From Pelecanus crispus (lineage: Eukaryota > Chordata > Aves > Pelecaniformes > Pelecanidae), in assembly GCF_030463565.1 (NCBI RefSeq), contig NC_134644.1, positions 131,809,388 to 131,873,387 of the forward strand: a stretch of DNA of 64,000 bases, written 5' to 3'. Within the stretch, counting starts at the first letter, position 1. Every line of letters starts with the position of its first letter. Shown here in pieces: positions 12,028 to 26,909 of the stretch. The translations under genes and the position numbers were made by a program. A model generated the notes under the pieces. It did not search any database. It was given only the letters and a program-made list of their open reading frames with translations, and was not told the origin of the DNA.

Positions 12028-15000
12028 CTAAATTCTGATTAATTAGGTCATAAACATTAATACTACCAGAGCTGTTTGTTTCCTGTGGAATTTCAAAGTC
12101 TTTTTAAACGCAGTTTCAGTTCTTTATGTTACTTTCAACAGAAATCCTATGCAGCTCACTTCTGGTTTTCAGGAGGAATAAGGAGCTCTAGCACGTAGTG
12201 ATGTAAATTAAATGATAATCATGATTCAGTGTTCAATTTGCAAAAAAAAAAAAAAAATATGTAAAAGAACACAGGGAAGTATAGTTTTCGTATTCTAAAC
12301 TTTTTGGAGGACCCCATTCAGATATTTCGGAAGAAACTACGAGGAGATGAACACACTGAAACTTCTCTGTTTCAGGACTCAGAATGCATGATTCAGTGTG
12401 TGAATGTATGCAGGGGTGACAAGAGACTGTGACATGCCATACCCTTCTAGTGCCAAACATTGTCTAACTGCAAGGTTGATATTGCCTGAGGGACAGATAA
12501 CAAGTGGCACGAGCCCTACCAGAACAAAAAGCAGGAAAGACCAGTCAAGTTCTCAACATGTAGAGACAGCTCTGATTTTTCCCACCCAAGGTGAAAGTGA
12601 TGTCTTTTAAAGGCTTTCAGCCACCTCTTAGTAAGTATATTCACCGAAGTATAATATAAGCAAGTTATGTGGAAGACCCTCTTCTGCCTGTTCAAGACTT
12701 GTGTCCAGATATGTCTAAAAATTACGTTGAATCTCTTGTAATAGAGTGCTTTTGCTGCAAGCTTTTGGGTTTTAAATACCTCCCTAAATCTAGTCAATAG
12801 TATCCTCCTTTATGTTAAAAGTATCCCCTGATGGTGCTTTCAGATGCATTAAAGGTGCAAGTCAAAATTTGATAGTATTTTTTTTAAAGCTGGTGCAGAG
12901 TGAAAAACTCATGAATTATTTCAATATTTTTGTAAAGTAAAAATATGGTATAAAAAGGTTACTTTTTATAAACCTCAAATCTTTTAATACATTTCATTCT
13001 CTTTATAGCTTAGATTTTAAGAATTGGTCCATGAACTTTATCAACTGGCTTCTGCAGGTTGATATAAACCTGGTTTTCACACATTATGGATTTGTTTTGC
13101 AGTGTAATGCCATATGAAAGCCTACATGGGTACTTTTAGAATACTCTATAAACCATGGATCCTGCTTCAAATGTAAATGGCTTGTAAAGACACCAAGCGA
13201 TTCCATAAGAAACAATTTGCTATAACTATTTCCATCCGTTTTAGGAGAGCGAAGCAGAACTGAAGAGATACTGTTGTAAATGGCATTGTCAGGATGGAGA
13301 AGACCTGATGATTGGTATTGTAACCTTCACTGTCAGGTATATCCAGTGTAGTCACTGCTGTATATGCTGCTGGGTCAATGTCAGTCTTTCCTGTTATTAA
13401 TATTTGTACTATGAAATGGCCAAGGTTACACAGCCTATGTTTATTTGTATGTGTTCAATTCGCCATTTTTAATGTTGACTTTTTTTATTAGTGAAATGTT
13501 CGATACCTGTTGTTCGTTGCTGGGGCGAGTTCCTCAAAACAAAACATCTGTGGAAGTGCAGGAATCTGCAAGTCAGAGGGAACTTTACACAGATCAGAAA
13601 ACACCTGTGCTTCAAGGGTGTCTTAGGTATTTTCAAATTAAGCAGTGGCCAACTGCCTCTATAGCAATTTTTTAAATAAAATAATTCTTTGATAGTCTAC
13701 ACCTGAAGCTTTCTATAAAGGGATTGCCCTTTCCTCAATGGAGATATAGCTGATTATTCAGAGAAAAGCACTCATATTTTGTCGGAAAATATTCCACTGC
13801 AAGAACTGCTAAGAAAACATTTTGGGAGCAAGTCCTTTGTCCTGTCAAATTCAGTACAGCCTTCACTCCAGAATCAAATGCTATAGCTTGCACAAGGAAA
13901 TTGCTGTTTTTCTTTACAAAAAAGGCAAATGGTAAGCTTTGTAATTCAAGGTGTGAGGGTTCCTTTTGGAAACAGTTCGATGTGTTTGCTGCTGCTTTAA
14001 CAACTCAGAAGTTTTATCATGAGTGAGGCACAGCAGGCAGCACCCTCAAGCCCTTTGGTCAGGGCTTACAGAATTGAAGAAACATTGCTTTGTACAGAAT
14101 TTAAAGGGTTACGGTCTGGACCAGTGCTTGCATTGCAAGGTTTCTGAAGAAGGTTTGGGGTGAGCTTGTCTGATTTGCTCTTGTTTGGTTTTGGAAGGAA
14201 GGACACAGAGGCGTTATTTATCCATGTAGTCTTTAATATATAGCATTTACTTTCTTTACTCTCCCAGCATTTTTTTTTAAATAATGTTTGTAAATTTATC
14301 TTAAGAAAGCTACTGCAGGGTCTGAGTGCACAGTGCTATATGTGGCAGTACATATACACAGCTTGTCTTCAGAATTCAGTCTGGCTGTTTGAGGAAGGGG
14401 GAGAAGGCAAGTCAAAATTTGCTCTCCAAAATCTTGCTCTGTTATGTTCATAATGTCAGTGATACTTGCACTGAGAACAGGATGGCCGTTGAAATCTTGA
14501 CACTCGGATGACATGGACAGTTTCTTAATTTGCTTTACTGTGAACAGTCACATTAAAAGCTGTAAGAATTTTTTATAGACGTTGTCAAGATTAAACATAG
14601 TCCACATTGAAATCCCACGATGGCCTTACGGACAGTTAATAATCAATATGCACTATTCTTTTTGCCACAGACAGTTTTGAGATCTATTAATAGAGTTCAA
14701 TTAAGACAGCAATAGCAAAAGAAAAAAAGAATCATAAAAAAAATTAACTTCTGCTTTTGAAATAATGAAAAAATCAGGTCTTTTAAATTTAATTCCAGAA
14801 TAACAGGAATATGAAAAAGTTCATAATTATATTCTGGGTAAAGAAAACCAGTCACATCTCTTTGTTAGAAGTAAGAGTCATGTAAGCATTATTCTAATGA
14901 ATCAAACAAATTTGCCATTAGATTTAACAGTAACTTATCTGGTTAAAGACTTGATCCCAAAATTCTGAGAGTTGTGGATTTGTATGTTACAGAAAAGACA

Positions 15001-18000
15001 ATTTAAGTAGTATTCACTACTCTAATTAGATTAAGGAGAGGCAATGCATACCCGTGTTCATTCAGAAAACATATAAGAAAATGTAAGATAAACTTTTTGT
15101 CTTATTTTAAAAGAAATTTGTTCTATAATAAGATAATCTTTTTTTAAAAAATGAATTCTTTGAAAATATGTGCAATACTTTTTTCATACAGATTTAATAA
15201 TGAAAAAACTAATTTCCACTTTTGTTTTTGTCAGTTTAAATATGCTTCCTATGCTAGAACAATGTGTCTGTGCTTGGGTTATATGGGCTTAATGGCATAT
15301 AAACACTATTTTCATTGGCAAATCAACAAATTTTCTATTAATTAATTTCTATAATATCTGAGGAAATTTTCCTTCGGAAATGAAATGTTAGGCCTCAGCT
15401 GCCTGATTTTGTAAACTTTTAAGCAGAGGAGGTAAATTAAAACTTTATTGGAGCTGCAATTTTTAATATGTGGTGAATAGCTCTTAAACTGAAATTTGTT
15501 TAAAATATATGATAGTCTAGCCAATATAGCATTATCTCCCCAAAAGAGCAATTCATGAGTGGTACTAAAAGTATGAGTGCTGCTTTATTTGGAAAGGGGC
15601 TCCTGATCACACAATATATTCATTTGCTTTTTATTGGCCAGCAAATATTCACAAACCACATATTGGTTTTTTTAGAACCCAAATTAAACAATTTTCAAGT
15701 GCTTGTGCTTTGAACATACAACTCTTTAAGAGCCTTAAAAGGAGCGCTGTACTGAGTTTTAGTTGTTTCCGCCAGTGATTCAGCTCCCAAAGCCACTGCC
15801 CTTTTTCATTTCTGTCCCTGACGTCATGCAATCTGGAGTGACTGAGACGCTGTGATTTACTCTGCACCCCCTGCACTGCCTGCACAATGCCAAGGAAAAG
15901 ACTTCAGCAGATTGCTGGGGTCCTACTGCTGCCTCTCTTGCTCCTGTGCATGGTGGGAAGCAGAATAAATTGCATTTGTGCATCCATCTAAACAAGCTTA
16001 TTTAGGCTGAGTCCCTAGAAGAGGTGCGTGATGAAAATAATCACAACACGTGTCCCTGAATTTACAAGCCCAACACTGTAATTACTAATTCTGTAGCATA
16101 ACAATGCTAAATGTGGGAACAATTGTCTAAATACACAATAAGCCATTTAATTTTGTTAATTGTAGCAATTAGACTAGCTCACATGAAGCCCATGCTCTCA
16201 ACAGAAAGCCAAATGGAGTAAGTGGCAAACAGCCATTTATATACCAGAGACATTACATTATTAAACCCTCCCTTGATGGTTTATAGGACTATGTCTTTTC
16301 ATTACAGCATTGAATTCATTCCTCTTTACTCTGATAAAACAGATAAAATGCAAAATGAGAACAGATTCTTTTAAATCTGGGAATTAAAAAACCCACAACA
16401 GATTACTGCAGTTCACGTACAGTGATTTTTTTTGACACAAATTCCATCATCATTTTCACTTGGCTGCAAATTGCTGAGTGATCTGCTTTTGAGATGATTT
16501 CTCACATCTGGTATGAGCAGATTACATTACAGGAGAGTGGAGATGACCTTGTAAAGCCTTGCTCACACAAGTTTAGGGGAATAGTGTCACTGATCTACAG
16601 ATCATTTGCAAAGCTTTTTTTAACATGTGAGGGGTCCCCTGGGACTATTTGTTTTACCATAGCGACCTCACTGCAGGTGTTTGGTGGGATTTCTTCACAG
16701 TACACTGGTATGAATATCAGAAAATCAGGCTCCTGGCCTTGAGTGAATAACTGCATGAATTCAGACCATGGCAGTGAAAGTCTTCTCTTCCTAGCTCCTA
16801 ACTGAAGACAGCTGCAGATCTGCTTCATACCAAAGAGCCTGAATGTCACTTGGCTCAAACCGAAATACATACTCTGAACTTACTGCTAACTCAGCATGAA
16901 TCAAAACATTTCTTCTTTCCTTTTTAGTTCAAACATATATACCCCTCTTGACCAAGTTGCTGTTTTGTGATCCTTTTAAGGAGACTTTGAAAAATTTCTC
17001 TGAAACCAGTCATTTCCTATGATCCTTACAAAAGCCAATTGCTGACCAGCACATTCATTAAAAGGAACTTTTTCTAAACACATAAGCTTGGCTCCTGTAC
17101 TTACATTTTACTCTGAATGCTTAGCATCTAATTCTTATGCAGAGGATCTTATATACCTGTTAGTAAGCCATGTGCCTACTCTGAATCCTGGAGCAAAGAG
17201 AACAGATATGCAAGATGCAGGGGGAAAAGTCCTCTTCAGCGCATTTATGGGGTGATTTGCATGAGCAAGAGAGGTAAGAGAGAAGCTTGTATATAATTAC
17301 AATAGTTACAGATGCTGTATTCATTGATAGAGATTTACAAGAAATTGTGAGATAAATGGTCAACTGATAGATCAAATCTAAACTTCTACATGCAAGGCAG
17401 TGTAAAATAAAAACAGCCAAGAAACTTCAAAGTGTAGCCAAAAATCTCATTTCTGGGAATGGCTGGGATAAACTTAAAGTAATGGATTTGTCAATGTAGA
17501 AACAAAGACATGACTGCTATGGATACAGACATTTTCTGTATCTGTAGATTTCAGCCTCTTATTTCAAATATCTTTGGAAGCAATTGCTTCTGGATCTTAC
17601 TTCTGGGCATGCTGTAGCCCTAGGCATGCTAGCAGCTTTTCTATACAAGATCTGTTCTGCTGTAGGAAAGTCCACATCCTTTTAACAAAGTATTGGATTT
17701 GGGTTTGGTTTTTTTGCACTGAACTAAACCTCACAGAAGCATTTCTAGTGTGAAATAGGTGTGTCCACTCAGCCATCTAGTGTGTAAAAGGTACTGCAAA
17801 ACAGAAGTTCACCCATAAGTGATTTCCTCAAGGTAAAAAGGCTGCTAGTTGAATGTCTAGGAGAGCCTTCAGAGACGTAACATAGTGCTAAGGCAAGATG
17901 TGTTTGGGTGCTATGAGCCCGCTCAGGGCAAGGCCTGGGCACAGTCCAGCACCCTCTCCCCCACCTCATGCACGGAAGAGCCCACAGAGAGGAAAACCAC

Positions 18001-19229
18001 GTGCATGGTCTGGACGAAGGTCACAACACAGGAGGACCAGATACCTGGCGTGCTGCGGCACACAGGCAGAGGTCAGTGCAGGCACATCAGAGGCCTCCAA
18101 ACTGCACTAACCAGGAGCTCCTGAACTTTTTATGCTAGATGTTCAAGCACCTAAAATTTGGCTCCTGGACTTGGTCAGAAACACCTCGGTCTTCACAGTA
18201 CAGAGTAGCTCGGCTCCTATCTCCCACCTAGGCCTGCCAGGATCCCCTGAGCAGGTATTCTTCTGCCCATCTTACCTGAAGGACTTGGGTCCTCTAGGGT
18301 GCTATCAGATGGAGCTTTACACAGAAGTACTCATGACTGCTTTTCCAGCAGCAGGTTCGTGGTAAGCAGAGACCAAGGGGAGGGCCAGGCTCAGTTATCT
18401 CTTCAGCTAGCAATGATTCATATCTCCAGCTACTATCTCTCAGGGGAAGGCTATAGGGCTGCACGCTACTGAGGAGAAGGGCATGCTCCCTCCCTCTTAT
18501 TCTGAGGCTGTTCCTCCTCTTGTGCAAAACCGAAAGGTTATCCTGTGCAATACAGACATACTTCTAGTATTTTGATGCATTCGGTCCCCTTAGTGCTGAG
18601 GACTCTGAAGTTGTTGTGCATGTCCAGTGCCATTGCCTGCGCCCAGCCAGAGTAATGTCTACAATAAAACATTGGGGCAGGTGCAAAATCACTCTGCTCA
18701 CCTTCCAACCTGACCAAAAGCTGTATGAACATGGTTAGCACTGTGACAAAGCCTGAATCTCTACACGCTGCCTTGAATCAGGTCTATTAATGCACTGTGT
18801 GCTACTCTGGCCACGTTCACCTGGTTTCTCGTTGGAGTTCAGGCAGACTTTGTGTGTGCACTAGAGATGCACCATGTAGCTTATCCATAATTCCCCGAGC
18901 CCATAGTGCACTCCCTTTGTGATCCCGGTTCTTTTGCCGAACAAAGATCAGTTTGGGCCGAGCAAAGGGCAAACAAGCTCTATGACATCTAGTGAAGCAT
19001 GTGGAACAGATGTGGTTTCTCTGGACAGTACACTTGAACCACAGTTATGTGCAAATTGCCCAGGTTATGGCAAATGCAAGAAGTTCAGCGCCCACAGTTT
19101 GGAGCATGCTATAAAGAGTACTCTTTGTGAAAGTGTTTGTTTTTCTCATAATAAAAGTAATAGGATCATGTCTCATACTTGGGAGCAAAGTTACAGTATC
19201 AAATGAATTTTTATATATACATACATATA

Positions 19230-19246
19230 CGTGTGTGTGTGTGTGT
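19230..19246. repeat. (GT)n microsatellite
   Basis: A run of eight GT units flanked by TATAC / ATACAC alternating purine-pyrimidine sequence. Confidence 0.9.
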
Positions 19247-22200
19247 ATACACATGACAATGGCTCCTGAGATTCTATTAGGATTCAATCTTATAGTTTAT
19301 TTAATTTCTAAGCCTAAAAAAGGCATCAGGAGCATCGCCATCACGGGTAATCAAGCGATAACTGCAAAAAGAACAGAACATTATTGGAAAACACATTCCA
19401 GTCGTTATTGGAGACAGCTTTGCAATGTGTTATGCCAGTACTTTAATTAAAAGTTGTGGAGGAAATATGTCTAATGCTATACTTCATCATCTTAAATTTT
19501 TTGGTAAAAGAATAGAGTGGTGAAAAAAAAAAGTTGTACAAAAGAAATAAGGATTTATCGCATTTAGTTAATCAAGGAAAAAAAAACATATAGGCAAATG
19601 GCAAAGGGACCAATTAAACCTTGTGTTTCATTAATGTTGATTGTATTTTTTTCACTGAATATCAGTTATCAATGTCAGTAGTTTATGAAGGAAATAAGCT
19701 GCAATAATTAGGATGGTTTACTTGAATTTTGTCTGAAGAACACTACAGAGTGTTTGTTATCCAACAAATATCAGTTGCCTGATACATGTTGTCAGAAGGA
19801 AAGATTTGCTAGCTCATGGATCATGTACTGAAGATAAATTTCAAATGCATATATTTGAAAACAATACCCCTGTCAATTTACATGTACCATGAATACACAG
19901 TAGCTATTTCTGAAATTTTAATTACTGATGCTTTTTTCAGCATGTGTTCTACATTATTATCCGTGTATCCCAGATTGTTTCTTAGACAATGTTTGATAAG
20001 AATTAATTTTAAATTTTATGAAGCTGAAGAAAAGGTTACTAGCCAGGGAAGGCACTTGCTGCATTGAAGCTCAAGTATATGTCTTGAGTTCCTGACCTGA
20101 GTCACAATTCAGCATTAAGGATAGCGTTTGAAAAATATAGTAACTTTCCAATAGGATCTGATTTATGGACAGATAGATCTAAAACTGTCGCAGTGACTGG
20201 GTCAGACAATGGCAGTAGCTACAGAGGGAAAGTTCAAAAGTAGCCACTAATGACTCCCAACGTCATGCCCCGCATTCCCATTTTGGGATGCACGTAGTCT
20301 TCCTGACGGCCAGCGTCTGCACGTGCTGTGATGGGTCCCGGTGCTGGCACTGCAGGGCTGGCTCTTGCTGAAAGGGAAGACAAAGTAGGCAGCTTGTTTG
20401 CAGCTCCAGTTCCCCCTGGGTTGTCAGGCTGGCCCACAGGAGATATTTCACTGAGAACACTTTAGCCGTCGGCGAGATTGCCACAGTGATCTGGGCAGGA
20501 TTTAGCCTCTAGACAGCACTGTATGGACAATGAAAAATCTTCCTTTGTCAGCAGAGAGGGCAGCTGCCACTATTTATAGTCACAAAGTGCCAGCATATTG
20601 TCATGTATTTGTGGCTGCTATTGATTCCTCCTTTTTTATTTTACTGGAACAGCTTGGAACTTGTCAAGCTTTGCTTCGGTTGATTTGCAGCTAATTAATT
20701 CAACAGACATTTTTAATCTTGCAAATTTGTGACTTGTAATACAGTAATCAAGCTCCCGTGAGCAAACATTAATCAGTTAGGGGGAGAAAAAAGAAGGCCA
20801 TTATTAGCTGTGTTCAGCGTGGTGCCCACACTGGAAAGGGAGACCTAGAAGAAATGCAACATTAGTAAATTCGTCCTAGCTAAGCTTTCATCATTCATCT
20901 TATGAATCTTTCATCCATTTGATTTGTTTTGTACATGCAAGGAGTTGTATTTGAAAGAGGGTTGCTGGGATTGAGACAGCTCTAGTTACCATCAGTGGGG
21001 AACTGGCCAAATTTCCTTCTGGTCATTGATTTCCTTATCAACCAAAAAGTCATTCTACCCAGCAGCAGTACAATTTCATTTCTGAGATTACTGTGCTGGT
21101 TGTGGAACAGTTTATCCTGGAGAAATGACTGTAACAAAGCACATACCACATTTAGAAACAGCACTAAGAACTGGGTGAATGAGTGGAGAAAATATTTTAT
21201 TCATTGCTTTTAACACACAGGTGGATTTTAGCTACTTTGACGTGAAGCAGAAGGGAAAAAATATCTAATGTTGCCTATACCAAACCTGATCTCTGAATAA
21301 AGAAAGGCTTGTGATCAGAAAGCATTTAAGTCCTTTCATAAGCAGGAAGGGTGTAGGTTAGTATACTTGCAGTTTATAAAAATCAGTAGGAACAAGCGGG
21401 CAGTTTAATATTAAACCTAGCTCTGGTACTTGGAGGAACACAGTTGCAGCAACATGGGACTTTGCAAGAACTCACAACTTGTCTGTACCCCCTCCTGGTA
21501 GTTTTCAAGCAGGGTGCTGCCACAGCCCCCTCTGGTCCATCTGCACAGGGTGCACATGTATGTACGTCAATGAGTAATCTGTACATATGTTTTATTGTGG
21601 AAGCATCTCCACTGGTAACCTTAGCAGGGAGGCCAGAAATCAAAAAGACACGAAAGCAAAGAAATGATTCCTCCAGTCAGGGTTAAGAGACGTTTGTGAA
21701 ACACTGTGGAAAAGCTGCCTCTGCTGTTTCAGTGAGTAAAGGGAGGAGCAGAGTCTTTTAACAGCAAAAAAAGCCCCCAGCAAACCTTAATGCCAAAATA
21801 CTACTTATGGTGCAATTACTCTCTCCTCTAGGAAGGTGTTGAGTGAGAAAGTTCTAGGTATGTTACAAACTAACTGGAACATACAGGGAGACAGTGAAAG
21901 ATACTTTTTAGAAATAACTTCATTGCTATTGACAGGAGTTGTTTATTAGCAATAAGATATAAAGGTGTCTCAAACTAAGGCCTGGGAGACAAGGATTTTG
22001 TGATGTTTTATGGCTGTTATGCCAGCGATTGTTAAATTTAGAAATCATAGATCTTTATAATAGATTGTAGGTCAAAGAACTTTTTTTATTTTCTTTACAG
22101 AGGATAAACCTCAGATGGCTTCCACAAAAACCCTAAGTTTTAAAATAGGCTTAGAAGATGGGCTTTTCTGTATATGGAATATTACAGGCTTGGTGTTGTT

Positions 22201-22337
22201 CAAGTGCTTGTGCATTTTCTCATGCTCTCAGTTTCACATGCAGTACATGCATAATAGTGGATTTGCAAGTCCATGTTCCTTTAGTGCTGATAGTTCTCAC
22301 ATCAACTTGTTCCTGAACAGCTGAGGAGCATGTACAT

Positions 22338-22353
22338 GGGGGGGGGGGGGGGG
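22338..22353. repeat. Poly-G run (16 G)
   Basis: Sixteen consecutive G residues interrupt otherwise mixed sequence. Such a run is a likely site of assembly or sequencing error. Confidence 0.9.
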
Positions 22354-25300
22354 AAGTGGGTACACTTGTAAAGTTGAGTTGTAGAGCAGGAAAAAAATAG
22401 AGATCAGTAGATGATCTGGTAAAAGCCTTGTTATAACAAGGGAACAGCTGTGAATCTTTAGAGTAGGTGAGCCCTCATAGTATTTGTTCATGCTCAGGTA
22501 TTCTGTCACTCAGTGCATCATGGAAATCACTGCTGAAGGACTTTCAACCATATCAGTTATCAATTTTTGCTTGTTTAGAAGCAGGAACAGTATCACCCTG
22601 ATTTCAGCAGAAATCACTATGGAGGCATCCATAGCCTCATGAATGATCTGTAGGTGTAGCATGTCATGACAGGTCTGTTTTCTTCAAAGATTCGCCCAAA
22701 CAAGTCTGCAAAATTTACTAGAAACTGTTCTGATTTTTTTTCTTGCTTCCGTTTTCCTCCTATGCTTATGATCCTCATGTGCGAACCCCACCGATGAGAG
22801 AAGACAACACTCACGTTATCTAATGGATTTTTTTCCTCATGTAGTAGTACAAAACTCAAAAATTCCTTTGCACAAGACCTCAGATAACCTCTATAGTTAG
22901 ACAAGGAAAAACAAGTTAAAGATGCAAATACTGAAGTAATTTTATCAAGCACAAAGCAGGAACATTTTTAAAGATAGCTGTCACATTTTGCAGCTCAAAT
23001 GATCTTATTTCATCATTCCAAAGCCTTGGTATATACCCATAGCAACCTAGAAGTAAATATCTTTTGTTTCTGAGATCATTCCTGACTCACAGAACAGCCA
23101 CTAACTCAGGATCGTGTTGGATTAGCAAGCACAGATCCTCTATCCCGCTGCGGTTCTTTAACAGTACTGCAGTTCCTTTAGATCAATTCCCATTGATTCT
23201 CAAGGCAGAAACTATCCCCTGCATAATTTGTTCTGCTTGAGGGGACACATATTTTGCTGTCTATTCTTGGAGTTGTGTATTATTAACAAGCTAATGTTTA
23301 TTCTAACAAACAAGCATCACTGTATTTTCCTGCAGGTGCCATTCCATGTATAAGGCTGTCTCAACAGTGGAAGCTGGCTCTGTTCTTCTTCCCGTGCTTA
23401 CTTACCTACATATTTAATGAAATGTTAACTTAACAACTGTTATTTGTCATGCTGCAGAGCCATGCAAACCCCAGTTTGACTTCGGGATTTGACCCATGGC
23501 ATTAGCAAATGGGAGAGTCATCTTCTCACTGTAAGCCAAGTGCATTGGAAATGATACCCACTGGGACACAATAAACATGGTTCCTTACCATGCTGATTTT
23601 ATAGTAATTTTCCAGAGTACAGCTGTGCTTTAAAACTTTGTGCAGCTCTCTGTAATCATCTTGTATTAAAAAAAAAAAAAAAAGGAAAAGAAAAAAGAAA
23701 ATAAATCCAACTTTTTCTTCCTCAATATACATTGTTCTCTTGAAATTTGTGATATGCAAGGAGCATGTCAGTTAATTCACAGTGGACTTTCCAAATGGAT
23801 TCCTACAAGAACTATTAATAAACCCAGTAGTAATTAAAAAGAGTATATTGTCCAGTCATTACAGCAAAATGTATACTCAGTATACTCAAAGGCTAATTTG
23901 TGCATGCTTCCACCCTGTGTTTCTTCAGATACAGAACTAACAAAGTTTGTTTTCAGATTGACTGGTGAATTTGATTTGTTTTGGGGAAATGTGTGCAAAC
24001 GTGTTTCTAGGCTATTAGTAAAACAGGTGAGCCTTCCAAAGCAATTTCATGTGAGGCAAATGATCCAAAAAGACAGACTTGATAACAGCTGTGCTTATAA
24101 AACCTTCTTGAATGATCTACAGCTAAGCAAAAATAAAAACAAACCAAAAGACACTCTTAAAGGACTCATAGAAAAATTCTGCCTGGTGAACACATCAATA
24201 AGTCATACTTACACCAGCACTCTGGACAGGAGCATTTATTATACTGGGATTTGCTTTGATTACAGGCAGTTTATAATCATAAAGGGCTTCCCTGAAGGTC
24301 CACTGTAGCAAATGGATGACTTTCTTTTGACTTTAATGGAGTCCAATAAGCCCCAGGAGTAAGCACATGGGCATTTTGCTTTTAAATTTCACAATGCCTT
24401 TCTAAGTGAAATTTATTTTTAAGGAATCTCTTTAATAACTATTTTACAGCTCACTTGAACTTTACTATCAAGTGAAACTGTCAGTCATTATGCACCCCAT
24501 ACTGATTAAGCTAAATCAATGAAAATGTCTGAGGAAGGAATATCAGGCTTTGTATTAAAAAAAACAGTCCACTGGAAATAATACTAAAGCATTTCTAGGT
24601 CTTCCAATTCTGCTAGTCACTGGATGAGGCCAAGATACCTGGCTGGATGCCAGAATAAATTAAAATAGCTGTTTAAATTTTCAGACGGCTTATTAGTATA
24701 TTAATAATATTTTAACATTTTCTATGAAAAGCATATCCTTTAAGCTACATGTTTCCATTTCAAGAAAATTATCTCTATAAAACCTGAGTCACTGGGCGTT
24801 AGGGCAGCAGGGGAAAAAGTGGACAAGTTGGGGTGGTGAATTTTATCCTAAGCTCGGGCAAGGTTCCCCCTGCTTTCCTCGCCAGCCTGCCACCCCAGCC
24901 CTCCACAATACTTGCCTGTCATGCTTTCACCACTGAAACCCCTGAAAAAGGATCTAGGACTTGGATCCTGACAAACCTCATCTCAGTCTTTGGTGCTGGG
25001 TCGCACAGAGAAGGGACAGAGGCACCTCGATGGCACGAGGGTAGGATCAGGCAGGTGCAGGTAGGTCCTCTTTTGTTCCAGTTTCTCCAGTGGCTACCAC
25101 TGACACAGCTGAACTGGTGACAGGGAGGGGGACTGCTTCTTCCTGGGGCAGATGTTACTTGTGAACAACATCCCCTGTTGAGACTTGGGGATATTATTTG
25201 TAGCATGCCTCTGTGAAAAGCAAAGGCGGTGAATAGAAGTTATGATGCAGTGAGGAGGATGCCTATGTATGTCAAATACCCACAATGCCAAAACACTGAA

Positions 25301-26850
25301 ACATCAAGCTGGATGCCTAGTCTGTAGAGGTTAGTACTAAGAACACAAACAAGTTTATTAGCTGCTGCAATGCAGTCCTCAAAAATGCAGTTTGTAGTTT
25401 TCTGTCCTTTGCAAACTGATATGCATAGGGAAAAACAAGGGATTGCCTTTGCTGTTGTTTCACATGAAGAAAAAGATTTTTACACCTGTTTCAAAGGCGT
25501 GCCTTTTAGCATCCCTGTGTTTTATGAAATAAGGCCTGAAAAATACTTCTCTCCCCTTCAAAATCAGATTATCTTTTACTGCTTAGGTTTGCATAAAACT
25601 ATAAAGCTTTGATTTGTCTGAGAACCTGAGATTCTTACAGCCCCACTCCCTCCTCCCGAAAAAAAATCTGAGCAACTGAGCAGGAACACCTGACAAACAT
25701 TTTGGGGAAAATTGCAATACTGTGCCACACCAAGAAATCTCACACTCCAGTTTTCTAGTTTTCCACTTAGTTCTGTGGCAAGAGCAGGAAAAATTAAAGG
25801 CCGTGATGTTCAGGATGTGAAAGTTTAATTGGCAATTACCAGTGGCTCTGCCACCGTAGTACATAGGTTCAGCACACGGTGAACATCAGTGATTCCTCAT
25901 TTTGGGCTGCCAGAGATGAAGTTGGTCAAAACCACACATCACTTTTGAAAATGGTAATCAAAATACAGGGACCTTAGAAATGTAAAATTAAGCAAAACAA
26001 AGGAGTTTCAGGATTTCCTTGTTTAATAGAAAACAAAAATGAAAGAAGGCATGAATAAATTTTTCCTTTTCATAAATTATATGTAAATCATATGCACACA
26101 CTACAGAAGTACAAACCCCATATTTTCACAGGCCTATCAAAAAAAATCCCCACCAAAACCATTTCTGGTTTGTGATGCTCCCTGCTGAGATTCCTTCAAG
26201 CCAGGTGCCTAGTGCAGAATTCATGATACCAAATTGCGTGTACCCATGTTGTGACCCTCAGCAGTGGGACCTAACAGTAGGACTCAGAAGAGCCAGCACA
26301 TTGCACATTCAGTAATGGGATGTATTAGGTTGTTGCTACTGAAGACAGGAACACATCTCCAAATTGTCTGTCTCCTAGAAGTAGGCTTTTTTTGTGAAAT
26401 TCATTCCCAGAGCCTGAAGTCTTTTCTTGCACCTGCACACTCAAGTTGTGTGTTTTGGTAGAGAAAACTGCCTGCTCCTCTTCCTAGGCAGGAATGGAAG
26501 GGAAAGCTGGGGCTGCCTCTGTGCCAGGGGCTGTTAGCTGGAGCTCTGGGACCGCGATGCGAGCCCAAACCCCTGCTCATCCTGAGTGGACTCAAGCCAA
26601 CACTTTCTTGGAGACTGTCCTGTCTGCAGGAGGGGGAACACCATCCCTTTCTCCAGATTAGAAAAGGTCACCATGAGGGCTGAAATGCAATGGTGCTGGG
26701 TGCCGGCAGGAAGGCCCAAGAGGGGTGTGACTCTGTGGTCCAAGGTGGGGGCTGATCCTCTCTTTGGGGACTGCTCGGTGCGCGGGGCCTCTGCCTGTGC
26801 CGGGTGTGAACACACAGGCTCTGCAGGAACATCACATGGGGGATCCCCAC

Positions 26851-26909
26851 CGCATGGGCGCATCCCGCATGGGCACATCCCGCATGGATCCAGACGTATG
26901 GGTACATCC
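26851..26909. repeat. Tandem 15-mer repeat CGCATGGGCRCATCC
   Basis: Two adjacent near-identical 15-base units (26851-26865 and 26866-26880, one base apart) are followed by a third degenerate copy with an insertion that again ends in GGGTACATCC. They lie in a GC-rich block unlike its surroundings. Confidence 0.85.
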
